From Lactarius indigo (lineage: Eukaryota > Basidiomycota > Agaricomycetes > Russulales > Russulaceae), in contig JAFKAC010000089.1 in the NCBI GenBank assembly GCA_025766275.1, positions 178,015-242,014 on the forward strand: a stretch of 64,000 bases of DNA, read 5' to 3'. A model generated the notes under the pieces. The model did not search any database and had not been told where the DNA came from. It saw nothing but the letters and a program-made list of their open reading frames with translations. The translations under genes were made by a program, and so were the position numbers. Position 1 is the stretch's first letter, and every line of letters starts with the position of its first letter. Below are positions 43,149-54,898 of this stretch, piece after piece.

Positions 43149-43295
43149 GATGGGGTGCGGTCAGTTGTGTGCAGGGCGTACGCGTCGCAGGAGGTGCGAT
43201 TATATAATCAGGTGCCGTTCCAAGGAAACCGCTTGGGACTCAGGCGTTTTCTCCTTTCCACCACATCTCAACTACGACGACCACGACGACACATA
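43149..43295. promoter_or_regulatory. Short divergent promoter, proteasome beta-2 / BAR protein
   Basis: 147 bp separate the two opposite start codons, so both promoters must share this stretch. A TTATATAAT (43199-43207) lies near its middle. Nothing else was recognised as a factor site. Confidence 0.5.
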
Positions 43296-44579
43296 ATGGA
43301 AGGATGGTCCAAATTGCAGTCAAGTCTCGCAAATCTCAACATTGGTCAATCTGCCAATAGATTCGCCAAAGGTTTCAACTCCCAGATGCAGGCCACCAGG
43401 GAGCGCCTGGGCCAAGTCGCACCCGACGAGATAACGGAACTTCCACAGGGCACGCACCTTCACACCCGCAGTCTCATCTCTCCTTTCATCTGACTTTTCG
43501 GTTCTCAGAGTACAAAGACCTCGAGATGCAAGTTGAAGCCCTCAAGACCGCCCACCAGGCGGTGCTCAAGTACGTAATGCATCGTTCTCCCTTATCCTCC
43601 TACTTTTTCAGGGTTTCCTAAAGCAGTCACCCACAGGGTCGCGAAAGCTTATGAGACCGAAACATACGACTACCCATCCCAGGTCCAAGAGACCGTCACC
43701 GAGCTTGGCGCTAATATTGGCCGTGGCGTCACCAACTTTGCTGCCAACAACCTCAAGGGGACGAACCTGCCAGCTCCTTCACCAGCCGCTGCACCCGTGC
43801 CTCAACATAAGACACTTCCCCATGCCCTCGGTCGTGCGGCCAATACGGCCGCCAACGCGCTATCCCACGTTTCTGGAGGCAATGACGCCCGCTTAGGTCA
43901 AGCACTCGCAGAGTACGGTGGGGCATGGGAGAAGATTGCCGATGCACGGGTACAGCACGACGAAACGGTTGCGCGCAGGTTCCTCGCCCCCTGGCAACAG
44001 ACATTGCAAACCTCAATTAATGTCGCCGTCAAGGCGCGTCAGGCCGTCCGGGTCTCCCGTTTGGAGTTAGATGCTGCCAAGCAAACGTACGTGACTCTGG
44101 CCGTAGTTTGGTATTATCCCCTAACATTTGCTTTTCTTTCAGTTTGAAGAACGCCAGTCCTGCTAAGCAAGAGCATGCTCGTTTGGAAGTCGAGAATGCT
44201 GAGGACGACCTCGTGCAAAAGACCGAAGTTGCAATTACGCTGATGAAAGCCGTCCTCGACAATGTGCGTGACAATTTTTTGCGCTAGGTCTTCAGGCTAA
44301 TCCTTTTCTTAAGCCGGAACCTATCAAGAATCTGAATGAGCTCATCAAAGCACAGGTAGGGTCCCATCACCCGCTTTTGCCAGGGTTCACTTTGTAATTT
44401 ATCCCTCCTTCGCAGCTACGCTTTTACTCTGTCGCTGCCGAGGCTCTCAACGCAGTTCAAGGTGAAATCGAGGAATTGAGCGTTGCTGCCGAAGGCGACT
44501 ACAGGTGCTTATTCTCGTTTGTATTCTGTGACCTACAATTTGCTGAGCACGCTTTGGTAGGAAGTCTCGCGACCACTGA
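43296..44579 (+). CDS. BAR-domain (BAR_2, Gvp36-like) membrane-trafficking protein
   Basis: Seven exons: 43296-43449, 43509-43569, 43637-44086, 44143-44263, 44314-44355, 44416-44504, 44561-44579 (311 residues). The N-terminus (MEGWSKLQSSLANLNIGQS) looks like the amphipathic start of Gvp36-type proteins. The body is helical with VAKAYETETYDYP, a long stretch with LAEYGGAWEKIADARVQHD and FLAPWQQTLQ, and a final coiled part ending KSRDH. BAR dimers bind curved membranes in endocytosis and vacuolar or Golgi transport (family knowledge). The first intron uses a GC donor (GCACGC...CTCAG), needed to keep ELPQ-EYKDLE in frame. There is no SH3 domain. Confidence 0.9.
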
Positions 44580-46714
44580 GGTGCCGTTGAAGTGACGATG
44601 AGGATGAAGAGGATGGGACACATATGGACTGTGTATATGGCTACTGATCATAATATTCTGAGCCCCGCTTCTGTACGTGTCTTCACTGTGCTTTTGTGTG
44701 TGTGCTTGTGCACGGCGAATTTGTATTCCTTGTTTCTTCCATTCAACCTCCAACCCGCAACCACGACCACATTGTCATGCAGGAGCCACTGGTCTCTCGG
44801 CCACATTTGCTCTCTCAATGCACCCCGACAGATTTCCCATTATTGTCTTCAATGAGGAGCTCGTCGCCAGCGGTATGGTGATGAAGTCCATTGCTATAGA
44901 CTCTGCGTGATACGACCCGTTGCATATCATCAACGATGGTGTTTAAGATTGCTCTCCCGCTTTCGTTAGCAGACTGTGTATCTTCCGCAAGCCCGGGTAC
45001 TAACCCGAGACAGTAGACATGCAGAGTGCGTCTCACGTATGCCCCCCTTTGATATCGTTCTTCTCATTTTGGTCATTTCGGTAAAGGCGAATATATTTTT
45101 GGACCAACGTCTTTCCTTCTCTGCTCAAAGAGCGTCTGGTACACGACATTCGCAAACTAGGTCGCGTGCTCAAGACGGTAAGGCTTCTCGAAGGTGTGCT
45201 AACCCCCCGGAACCAGACGTCGTTTGTGGTATCGGAAATCTTGGCGGACCCATCACCCCGTTCTCTCCCGTTGTCTACTTTATCTCTTCACCCACGAAAT
45301 GTGAGGAAGGAACGCGTTTTCAAAGACCCGGATATGTGCTTGTTCCAACACGACGACCGCAGCCCTACAAACTTTCAGAGATGTATGTATTCCAGAAGGT
45401 CCGCAACGTCTCCCCTCGGTAAAAACCGTTTCATCCGTGCGCAGTTTTCTGATACACACACAGCCTAGTAGCGCAACGTTGAATAGGTGGGGAACGCCAC
45501 TTTCCTCCTCGGCCACCAGGTCACCCATCTCGTTTCACGCACCAAGCAGCACACCGTGCTAGAGTTCTGCACCCATTCTTCGAGCGAGCCACAGACCGCC
45601 GAGCTTGACTTGCTTATCCCCGCTTTTGATTATGCACGTGCCATCCTGTGGAAGCAAACAAGCTAGAAAGAGCTGCGCGTGCTCGGCGGAGTCAAGTACC
45701 CCCGCAATACTACCATAACCCATACAGACGCAGACCATATGAATAAGTGATTTTTTCCAAGCCGTCAATGGATCACATCAAACAGTACTAAGGGACCAAG
45801 TTCAGACCTGAGCTCATCGCCTCCAGAACGTTCGACTCAGAGCAGCAGCAAGGGGAGACCGACTGACTCCCTCTTTACTGCATTTACTTCCAGTACCCAT
45901 CCGCGATCATCGAGACGTCCTTCGAGGCTAGCCTTCTACCACTCATTTCCCTCCGGGGAAATCATCCTCAGGTGCACTAGACCATCTCCCTAGACAAACA
46001 TGTATCCAGCCAGCTCTGGACGAAGATGAGATCAACTACGACCTCGTCATCGGCGAAGAGCGGTGGAAGCACGCGAGTGTGGTCCCGTAAATGTGGGCAA
46101 TGAAGCTTAATGAAGGCACGCGGGGTAACGGTAACTCGTAAGGTTTCCCCTTTCCCCTCTTTATATAAAATACACATCGATTGATTATATAGTTACACCA
46201 GTGCATGAATAGATGCATTCCAGCTCAACTATCATAGGACTTTGCCATGCCGCTCTTCGGGAAACGAGTTTCTACTTACAGATTGACTTCCTTTCTCACT
46301 CACAATAGGCTTTTAAGAGGGACAGGAGTTCCTGCGTAGTTGCCATGGTTTCGGGGTATCATTTATTTCCGGACAGCATGTCGGTCTAACCTACCACAGG
46401 TGTTTTGGATAACAACGTGATCCTGGGGTATTATACAATACGGTCGAAGAAGGATGAGGGTGTAGGAATTAATTCCCTATACGACACAGGTTCGATGGTA
46501 TAAAAAACAAAACAACAGCACCAAAGTGAGGAGAACGTCAACGCAGTAGTCCAAACCGAAACCTTGTTCGTGACAGCTTCCGCGTGTCGGGTGCATAGAT
46601 AAATGAACAATGAGAGGCTTTTAAAAAGGAATGACAACAGTGGGACACAAATATATCAAATGTAAAAAATAGCGTGCTGCAACATCCATCAGTTTTGAAC
46701 GGGTGGAGAAAGGT
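44580..46714. other. 2.1-kb stretch with no supported gene
   Basis: On the minus strand several open segments look protein-like: 45768-45559 (with GSIAGVLDSAEHAQLF and KLGGLWLARRMG), 45528-45280 (with SGVPHLFNVALLGC) and about 45036-44815. GT/AG sites around them are plausible, but I could not join them into one convincing gene or name a family. It may be a real spliced gene of unknown function or an eroded one. Confidence 0.4.
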
Positions 46715-47496
46715 TCAAATAAAAAGGGTGCCAAAGACGATAGCACCGGACACGTAGAGCAAGCTAGGGATATCCACCACCATGCCAAGAGCTGAATTCT
46801 TCTTCGTGGAAGAACTGGTGCTGCTGGGAGAAGTTGTGCTGGTGGTGCCACTGGAAGACGCGCTGTTGCCCGACGAAGGATTAGAGGAACCAGTGGTGCT
46901 TGAAGGAGCAGGTGATGCTACATTGAAGTTAGGTTGAGCGATACGGAAGTGAAGAGCCCATTCAAGAATACGCACTGCCAGGGGCTTTGACCTCGAAGTT
47001 GGAGCTGTTGGCATACACGTCGGTCGCATTGACGGGGTTGACGAACACGACTTGATAGCCCGTCCCAGGGCGAAGCGTTACATTCGTCACGGTGAACGAC
47101 TACCCTCACATATTAAATCGTCGAATGTATAAATACCGTGCTGAGCATACCTCTTGAGAAACCGGAACGAAACGAACGATGGAGAAGTCGCCATTCAACG
47201 TTTGGTTATTTTGGTTCGTAATGATAATATCCACAGGGCTAGGGTCTCCAGAGTTATAGGTCCACTGGATCGTGTTGCTGGCATTTTGAACCCTGAGGAA
47301 AGAGAACAGAGAGGTCAGCGAGGCAAAGCGACGAGCGCTTGCCACTACACACCAGTATTGGGAGGCGGACGGCCCGGAAATGGAGATGGTGGCTGGGACA
47401 GACTATAAGACAAACTCCTCTCGCAGGTTAAAACAAGCCGTGCTCACCGAGGGCCGCAGAGGGGAGGAGAGCAAGGGCGAAGAGAGCAGCACGCAT
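46715..47496 (-). CDS. KRE9/KNH1-like Ser/Thr-rich secreted protein, probably GPI-anchored
   Basis: Five exons on the minus strand: 47496-47448, 47392-47353, 47292-47151, 47099-46976, 46917-46715 (185 residues). A signal peptide (MRAALFALALLPSAALA) is followed by one beta-sandwich domain of the KRE9/KNH1 N-terminal family: NTIQWTYNSGDPSPVD, ITNQNNQTLNG and GTGYQVVFVNP with VYANSSNF. Then comes a Ser/Thr-rich stretch and a hydrophobic C-terminal tail (LLYVSGAIVFGTLFI) that fits a GPI signal. It would act at the cell surface, perhaps in beta-glucan organisation (family knowledge, function inferred). It is divergent from TSR3 with 123 bp between the starts. Confidence 0.88.
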
Positions 47497-47619
47497 CGTA
47501 ACGGTTGGGGAGAACTGGAAGTCAAAGGTCAAGAAGGGTGGAAAGTAGACGGGCCAGGGTTGATTCGAGTTGCATTTTTTTAAAACTCAGCGGAACGAAT
47601 TTAAATTCCCTCCGAGGGG
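47497..47619. promoter_or_regulatory. Short divergent promoter, KNH1-like / TSR3
   Basis: 123 bp between opposite start codons, pur/pyr-skewed near the KNH1-like side, with a TTTTTTTAAA run (47575-47584). No factor site recognised. Confidence 0.5.
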
Positions 47620-48842
47620 ATGTCAACCCGTCATGACGGCAACATGGCCAAGGGAAAGCATTCAGGGTCATCTGCTGGACGTGGACGTGGTCGAAGCGGC
47701 CGAAAAAGGACTAGAGCGGCTAACACTCACACCCGTCGCGGGCTCCTAGCGAGCGACCCGTCGAGCGCTGGTGACGTTGAGTCACCCATCCCACCCACCG
47801 ATGAGGAGAACGATGAAGGCGGATCCTCCTCTGTGCCAAGTAGTACACGTCTTTTTACTCTCACCCCTGATCTTTTCCTCTTATGTCTCTCCGTCTTAGG
47901 TGTCCCGATCCCTGTCCCAGTGGCGATGTGGGTCAGTGGTCGCCTCTTCCCGACTTCAGCTAGCCCATCTGACATGCAGTCTCCGTCCAGGATTTCGACC
48001 AATGTGATTCGCGGCGCTGCTCCGGAAAAAAGTTGGCTCGCCAACACTTGATAACCGAATTGCGCATTGGTTCTCGATTCCGGGGTGTTGTCCTCTCGTC
48101 CGTTCTTGATTTCTATATGCCCCCCGCGCCGTCATTGACGCATGTGATTGTATAGACCCAATGCAACTCAGGTTCTGTCACCAGCAGACAAAGAAATAAT
48201 CGATAAAGGTGGTCTTGCCGTCGTTGAGTGCTCTTGGGCACGCCTGTCCGAGGTTCCGTTTTCGAAAATTGCGTCTCCCCATGAACGTCTATGTACGTTT
48301 TTTGCTCACTCTTATTTATTTATTGTGGACCCGGCTTGGCTTTGCCTGCACAGTGCCGTATCTCGTTGCGACCAACCCAACAAATTACGGCAAGCCCTGG
48401 CGGCTGAACTGTGCGGAGGCCCTTGCTGCTGCATTTTACCTGACTGGTCACGAGGACTGGGCGGAGAGACTACTGGCACCATTCGGGTGGGGCAGGTCAT
48501 TCTACCCCGTCAATCAGTGTGTTTAGTTTGCTTCGTGCGATGAACGCTCGGAGTCATTCTTTGAGTTAGACACCTCCTGCGACGATACCGCACTTGTGAC
48601 GATGCGGCGGCGGTTACGAAAGTACAAGAACAAATACTTGCCGAACTTGAAGAAACATATGAGGCTGCACGTCGTGCTCCAGGTATGATTTGGTTTAGCC
48701 CTGTTAGTCAGGACGCTCAGCACCTATAATAGAAGACGATAACAATAATGACCTTCTTGTTGCGAATCCGAACCATGCACCTCCGCCAGACTCCGACCCT
48801 GAACCGAGCCAGTCTGATGGCGAATCAACGGCGCAACCTTGA
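47620..48842 (+). CDS. TSR3: 18S rRNA aminocarboxypropyltransferase TSR3
   Basis: Seven exons: 47620-47842, 47900-47931, 47991-48097, 48156-48292, 48354-48516, 48570-48682, 48721-48842 (298 residues). After a basic Arg/Gly-rich N-terminus come VPVPVAMW/DFDQCD, RRCSGKKLAR, LITELRIGSRFRGVVLS, SPADKEIIDKGGLAVVECSW, SPHERLLPYLVATNPTNYGK, LNCAEALAAAFYLTGHEDWA and LAPFGWGRSFYPVN, the diagnostic blocks of TSR3. TSR3 adds the acp group from S-adenosylmethionine to the hypermodified base in 18S rRNA during late 40S maturation. An acidic Pro-rich tail ends the protein. The last intron is only 38 nt (48683-48720). An in-frame ATG at 47644 is an alternative start. Decayed copies of its 3' end lie at 51,350-51,742 and 54,757-55,330. 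Confidence 0.93.
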
Positions 48843-51349
48843 GAAAAGATATTATTTCACCATATCGTGTGCATCACTACCAGAACGAGAAAATGTTGCG
48901 GCTTCCTTTACGTCCTCGAACCCATCTCGGCTCTGGACTGATACCCCGTTTCACATAGGTCATGTGGCGTAAGTACTTCTGAGGGTGTTTTGCCTCTTTA
49001 GATTCCAGTGACGTAGGTTTGTAATCGGTCTACGCCACCTGAAGACTCATCCTCCCGAACGCCAATTCGTGCCCGAAATCAACCCTTTTCTACTAACCCT
49101 ACTGTCTGGGCATTTTGTCCATTAGATGACCCCGTTGAGTGTATCTGGGATAATATGCAGTGTGCACTCCTGCGCTGCTACGTGCGGGTCTTTTCAGTGG
49201 GACCATGCATTCACGTACAGTACTGTATCACGGAGACCCGAATTACTCGCCGTTTGTCAAATACCAGTCATCACAGTTAGCCGGATTCCATCCACGGAAG
49301 TTACTTTTTTATGTGGAGCAGAGTGAACATTCTTGATTTTGTTCTACCGTGCACCAACGCGGTTCATTCCATGACGGTCCAGATCGTTCAGAAATGATGA
49401 TCTGTGTCCACATTCCGACGGCTTTGTCCCGCATTTGTCTCGCGTTCTCACTCTAACCTCTGAGATAGTAAGCCGCGATGCCCCGGCTTTCAGCCTGTGC
49501 GCTCGTACGTTTTGACAGTGGCCTTGTTTCTTTTTTTTTTTTTTTTGGTACCAGTATCTGATTCCGCACAGATCACCATGTAAAAAAGCACTGACGTGAT
49601 GATGACAATTTTTTTTGGCATGTCACCACTTCTCTCTCGAAATCATTACTACGACTTGGACACGCGTAACCGCGGAACTGGTCCCGGTCAAGGTACAGTT
49701 ACTGTAACTTGTCATATTGAACCCTTGTGCTCGAAAGGGGCAGCGGGGCCACTTGGTCGCTTTCTCAAACTTGAAGTCGCTATCCAATACAGTACTATCA
49801 TCAACAACTCGATGCGGAGTGAGACAATCAGCCATGTGTACCTTTTTTTTTTTGGTTGACTGCATGACATTTACATATTTGATATCGCACTGGCAGCTGT
49901 TACTGTTTTAGCGGTACACTCTGACCGTGACACTCTCAATTCATGTTGTCTAAGTAGGACCAAGGTCCGTGATTCTCGGGTCACAAGACCTGTACACTTC
50001 TCTTCATCACAGGTGCTCGTTGGAAAGTTAGACATGGCAGACGGCCCCAGCCATCCACGAGGTCATGATTCCCAAGCCCAAGCCCACTTCTACATGCACC
50101 CACTGCTACTGTGGACACGTCTGCGCCATGCTTCCACCTCTTACGATGCAGCCGTTCCGAATAGTCGTGGATTGGACGATACACGCACCTGTGCCGGCGG
50201 ATACGCTCGCGCAGCCCGGAACGGACCACCCATATCAGCGAGCTCGCAGCTTGTCTTGCATTCACCAAATTTGCCGTGGACCATTGCCATTGGGCCGATT
50301 GGTTCACTGCCGAGTTTCTTCATTAGCAAAGTAGTCGTCAGTGCAAGGTAACAACCCCGGCGGCGCTGACGAACCTACATAGTGCACGTGACGCTCATGA
50401 CCTGCATGACCCTCGAAGAGGGGCCGCACCTGGTGAGCGCTCTCGCGTGCAGCGTCACATAGCCGTGTACAAGCAATGTTGCGTGTGCATGGGTGACAGT
50501 TGGGAGTGTGGGATCCACCGGGTGGACTGGTTCGGCTCCAAATTTGGTTACCGCCGAGATCGACAAGAGCAATGAAGTAGGTGAGTCGACAGGCTCGCGT
50601 TTGGCAGGTTTTGACGCTCGACCCTTCTTAAGTTACTCCTGACTGGCCTCACCCCTTCGCACATAGGGATCTACTGCGACTGATCTCCTCGAGTCCAAAC
50701 ATCCCAGCCAGCCTTCCACGCAGTGTCTGCGATCCAGTCAGAGTCTTTTCAATGCACCAGCACCCCTAGTCCAAGTTTCCAGCACCACAGGTCCATGAAG
50801 TGAGTAGAGGCCTGCTGCAATTGCTGCAAATCGATACTACTTCTTGTGTATTATTAAGCAAGCAACCTGATACACGAGAAGTGAGCATGTGAAGCGCTTC
50901 GTCACATATGTATCGGGTATGCTAACGGCTGCACCTAAATGCGACCCCACCCTGGCCGCTCACTCACCTCATCGGCAAGCCAGAAGATGCACCACTTTGG
51001 CATGACCCACGCATTCACAGTGAACGCAAACCGTGTCTCGGCGGCATCAGCCTCAAGTCCACAGGCAAGCTCGATGGGGGGTGCGTGTTCCTCTTTTCAA
51101 ACCACTTCATAAACCGGCAGTGGTGGTAGTCGCAACTTCACAGTGCCAGTTCGGGCCCTCTGGCTTGTCGATCATTGATCACTGTCCACCTTTTTGTACA
51201 CCATGTTTCGATTGGATTTCCGACACTTTCAGCTTCGTTCTCGATACCACTTTTGTGGGACAGGCGTCTTCGGATGGGAACCTGAGGGCCTCGTTCAGTG
51301 AAGTCATATGGCAGTAACACGTACTTCTGCTGACTGCCCTTCTTCTTGA
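48843..51349. other. 2.5-kb stretch without a supported gene
   Basis: The first 490 bp (48843-49330) recur in diverged form with the TSR3 3' end at the two duplicated sites described below. Further on are long T runs (49531-49546, 49843-49852) and scattered short open frames without motifs. I see no gene. Confidence 0.4.
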
Positions 51350-51742
51350 CTGTATGTGGCAATTGCCGCCTTGGGCCTTCGCCTTGCATTCGCGGACTGA
51401 TCACAAGCCTACGCCACTAAAACTCGCCAAAGACGTGGAACGCTCTCTGACTCTGAAGTGCTGTGCAGCGACGATCCCATACCCTACATCATGCGAGACT
51501 GGGTGGTTCGAGGACGTAAAAGAAGCCGTGCACCCTCTCTCGTTCTAATAGTATCTCTATCAAGGTTACGCCGTTACTGTAACATCAACTCAGCTCGGAA
51601 TACGGATACGCAACGGTTTGGAACGTCGTTCTACTTTAGGTGCCGAGCGCAACATGACTAAAAGCCCAGCTAAAATTCGCACCTATAACATGGCGTGCTG
51701 CCTCATAGGTTTCCTCAAGTTCGGCGAAAATCTGTTCAGACT
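51350..51742 (-). pseudogene. Inverted, decayed copy of the TSR3 3' end and downstream sequence
   Basis: On the minus strand 51740-51682 encodes FAELEETYEAARH, the exon 6 segment of TSR3, followed by a GT donor as in the gene. Sequence down to about 51350 matches TSR3 downstream DNA (around 48900-49040) in patches, for example CGTCCTCGAACC and GTGGCGTAGG. It lacks the rest of TSR3. Confidence 0.65.
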
Positions 51743-52851
51743 AACACTTCTTTTGGTGGAAAGGAAGAATCCAATTACAGAAACCAGACGGTTCCTCCAA
51801 ACAAACAGTATTTCAAAAAAAAAAGATTTCCAAACAAATGATTCCGTTTCTCGTCCTTACTCGGCACATCCAGGGCGGAGGGGGAGAGAGGGGTGGAGAC
51901 ATCGGGAAAACAGTGTGGACGATGGGGTAGGATGTGTTGTTCTGTAGCACAAATTCAGAAACCGTATTCGACATGCACCTCATGCACGGGGCTTCGAGTG
52001 CAAAAAACTTACGGCTGACAAGTAGAACACCTCCCGAGTGAAGAATCGTTCAAGATAAGGTGCATCCGGGGCCTCCGAGTCTCTCGCCGTCGGAGTCGAT
52101 GGGAGTCGAGGGCTGGGGAGCTGACTTGGGCTCGGGCTCGGAGATGATGGAAGAAATCGAAGAGAGCAAAGTGAAGAAATCCATGGGTGGTCGAAAATAG
52201 GTCTGTGAGCCGCTTGCGAAACTTGGTATGTCACTGAAGTTCGGATTGAACGTATGACGATGAGGAACTGTCTCTCGTCGCCTCCTTTCGAGCCTGTCTT
52301 TATACGTTCTGAGTCGATTGCTGTCGTAATATGACCTAGCCATGCGACTCTGATGGTACGGTATCAACCCCTTATGATCTACTGTAACAATCTCATAGAA
52401 GGCAGGCCGACGATGGCGACTGCAATGTAGGCCGCGGAGGTATTGAGGTTCTGTAAGCCAAGCAACTGAGGAATATTCTTATGAAACTGTGGAGAAGGTT
52501 TCTACACGTAGGAACTAGGTGTAGAATGCTCCCAATGCACAGTACACGCGTGCATGTGCCGTACACGATGTGTTCTCCATTTATTCAATGGGGAATTCGC
52601 GGCTAATCCGATGTTTCGACTTTGAAGTTGACTCGGACGCGCAACCGAAAAATTGCTGAAGGCTGCTCTTATCGCCCTCGATACCCGTACAGTGCGGGAT
52701 TTGGTGATGAGCGCTGTTTGAGTTCGACTGGCTGCCTTGACCCATGGAAGGAGGTGCGCATTACTTACAGAGTACGGCGATACATTGAAGCAGATACCAC
52801 GACTGTGGCGGGAGTCTGAGACTGGTTGCGCAACAGCGTGCTGCAGTGACC
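51603..52851 (+). repeat. Left arm of a 1.25-kb inverted repeat
   Basis: Nearly identical, in reverse complement, to 53640-54898; only isolated differences and a length change in an A run were seen by eye. It contains a short frame (52343-52050, minus), part of the TSR3-derived fragment and otherwise non-coding sequence. Sequence outside and inside the pair is still related but clearly more diverged. Confidence 0.93.
52050..52343 (-). CDS. Small open frame in the left arm, unknown
   Basis: 97 codons from a real ATG: a basic Arg/Tyr-rich start (MARSYYDSNRLRTYKDRLER), then TFNPNFSDIPSF, then a Ser/Pro-rich acidic end. Its twin at 54147-54440 is identical in protein. No family recognised. The near-identity of the arms explains the conservation, so this may not be a gene. 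Confidence 0.3.
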   Translation of the reverse strand: MARSYYDSNRLRTYKDRLERRRRETVPHRHTFNPNFSDIPSFASGSQTYFRPPMDFFTLLSSISSIISEPEPKSAPQPSTPIDSDGERLGGPGCTLS

Positions 52852-53639
52852 GTTCCTGTCTCTGCTGAGGACTCCAGAGATCGCAGTTCTAGGCCACCTC
52901 TTCGTGGTGCCCAAAGCGCAAGAGAGTGTAGACATTTCTTGGAAGATGGACCTGAGCCCGCAAGCTGTAGGGTGGGTCAGATCCGGTCAGATTTCACGGC
53001 GTGGTGTGCAGGTGTTGGGTAAGGTTCAGTTGGCGACGCAAAGTGCTCAGGCCGGACCAAGCGTGTCGAGTCGAAGGATCACCGTGACTCGGCCAGCGCA
53101 TCACGTGTGCGTACGATCCTTGGTACCGTGACGATCCCACCAGGCACATTGGCCACTATTGTGGCGCGTGCATCCATGCGCACACACGCCGCAGACGCCG
53201 ACGATGCGCGATTGTCGGGTCTCTCAGCCTGAGCTTTTTGTCGTTATCGACGTGACACCCTCGTGCTAGCGCCTACACCTCATTCTTTGCCTTTTGTTGG
53301 CTTTCGACTCCCGCGGCTAATCCCCGCTCAGCTTATCCACCTTCCTATGAGACCTGGGCTTTCCTGTGTCAGGTTCTCCGACGGTCGCACATCGTCAGCG
53401 TGTGGCGTGTGTGCGTGCGGACGCACACGCCGCCGTGACGGCCAACGTGACCCACTGGCGGGCACACACACACACGTACCGAGCCATTGGGATCTTCGCC
53501 GTGCTCGGTCCCGGGTTCGAACGGCTGGAGCACTGCGTCAACCATCAGCTTCACCCAACACCCTGCATTGCACACCGCGCCGTGAAACCCGACCCACCAC
53601 TCTACATCCTACGGGCTCAGGCTCACTACGGGGGGTAGG
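52852..53639. repeat. Spacer of the inverted repeat, itself a diverged palindrome
   Basis: About 788 bp. The left part (52950-53230) and right part (53360-53620) are related in reverse complement with many substitutions, for example GGTGTTGGGTAAGG against GGTGTTGGGTGAAG and TTTCACGGCG shared. Only about 120 bp in the middle (53235-53360) look unique. No gene seen. Confidence 0.7.
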
Positions 53640-54898
53640 GCCACCGCAGTACGCTGTTGCGCAACCAGTCTCAGGCTCCCGCCACAGTCGTAGTATCTGC
53701 TTCAATGTATCGCCGTACTCTGTAAGTAATGCGCACCTCCTTCCATGGGTCAAGGCAGCCAGTCGAACTCAAACAGCGCTCATCACCAAATCCCGCACTG
53801 TACGGGTATCGAGGGCGATAAGAGCAGCCTTCAGCAATTTTTCGGTTGCGCGTCCGAGTCAACTTCAAAGTCGAAACATCGGATTAGCCGCGAATTCCCC
53901 ATTGAATAAATGGAGAACACATCGTGTACGGCACATGCACGCGTGTACTGTGCATTGGGAGCATTCTACACCTAGTTCCTACGTGTAGAAACCTTCTCCA
54001 CAGTTTCATAAGAATATTCCTCAGTTGCTTGGCTTACAGAACCTCAATACCTCCGCGGCCTACATTGCAGTCGCCATCGTCGGCCTGCCTTCTATGAGAT
54101 TGTTACAGTAGATCATAAGGGGTTGATACCGTACCATCAGAGTCGCATGGCTAGGTCATATTACGACAGCAATCGACTCAGAACGTATAAAGACAGGCTC
54201 GAAAGGAGGCGACGAGAGACAGTTCCTCATCGTCATACGTTCAATCCGAACTTCAGTGACATACCAAGTTTCGCAAGCGGCTCACAGACCTATTTTCGAC
54301 CACCCATGGATTTCTTCACTTTGCTCTCTTCGATTTCTTCCATCATCTCCGAGCCCGAGCCCAAGTCAGCTCCCCAGCCCTCGACTCCCATCGACTCCGA
54401 CGGCGAGAGACTCGGAGGCCCCGGATGCACCTTATCTTGAACGATTCTTCACTCGGGAGGTGTTCTACTTGTCAGCCGTAAGTTTTTTGCACTCGAAGCC
54501 CCGTGCATGAGGTGCATGTCGAATACGGTTTCTGAATTTGTGCTACAGAACAACACATCCTACCCCATCGTCCACACTGTTTTCCCGATGTCTCCACCCC
54601 TCTCTCCCCCTCCGCCCTGGATGTGCCGAGTAAGGACGAGAAACGGAATCATTTGTTTGGAAATCTTTTTTTTTTTGAAATACTGTTTGTTTGGAGGAAC
54701 CGTCTGGTTTCTGTAATTGGATTCTTCCTTTCCACCAAAAGAAGTGTTAGTCTGAACAGATTTTCGCCGAACTTGAGGAAACCTATGAGGCAGCACGCCA
54801 TGTTATAGGTGCGAATTTTAGCTGGGCTTTTAGTCATGTTGCGCTCGGCACCTAAAGTAGAACGACGTTCCAAACCGTTGCGTATCCGGATCATGCAC
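53640..54898 (-). repeat. Right arm of the 1.25-kb inverted repeat
   Basis: Reverse complement of 51603-52851. Boundaries are set where close identity stops: near CCACCGCAGT at 53641 and CGTATCCG at 54898. Confidence 0.93.
54147..54440 (+). CDS. Small open frame in the right arm, unknown
   Basis: 97 codons, identical in protein to the frame at 52343-52050. See that entry; no family or domain recognised. Confidence 0.3.
   Translation: MARSYYDSNRLRTYKDRLERRRRETVPHRHTFNPNFSDIPSFASGSQTYFRPPMDFFTLLSSISSIISEPEPKSAPQPSTPIDSDGERLGGPGCTLS

Noticed and set aside
53500..53520. GGTTCGAAC resembling a tRNA B box.
   Set aside because: No A box, anticodon arm or acceptor stem around it.
51603..54898. Long terminal inverted repeats of a DNA transposon.
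   Set aside because: No transposase in the spacer, no clear TSD at the outer edges, and relatedness continues beyond and inside the arms, so a palindromic segmental duplication fits better.
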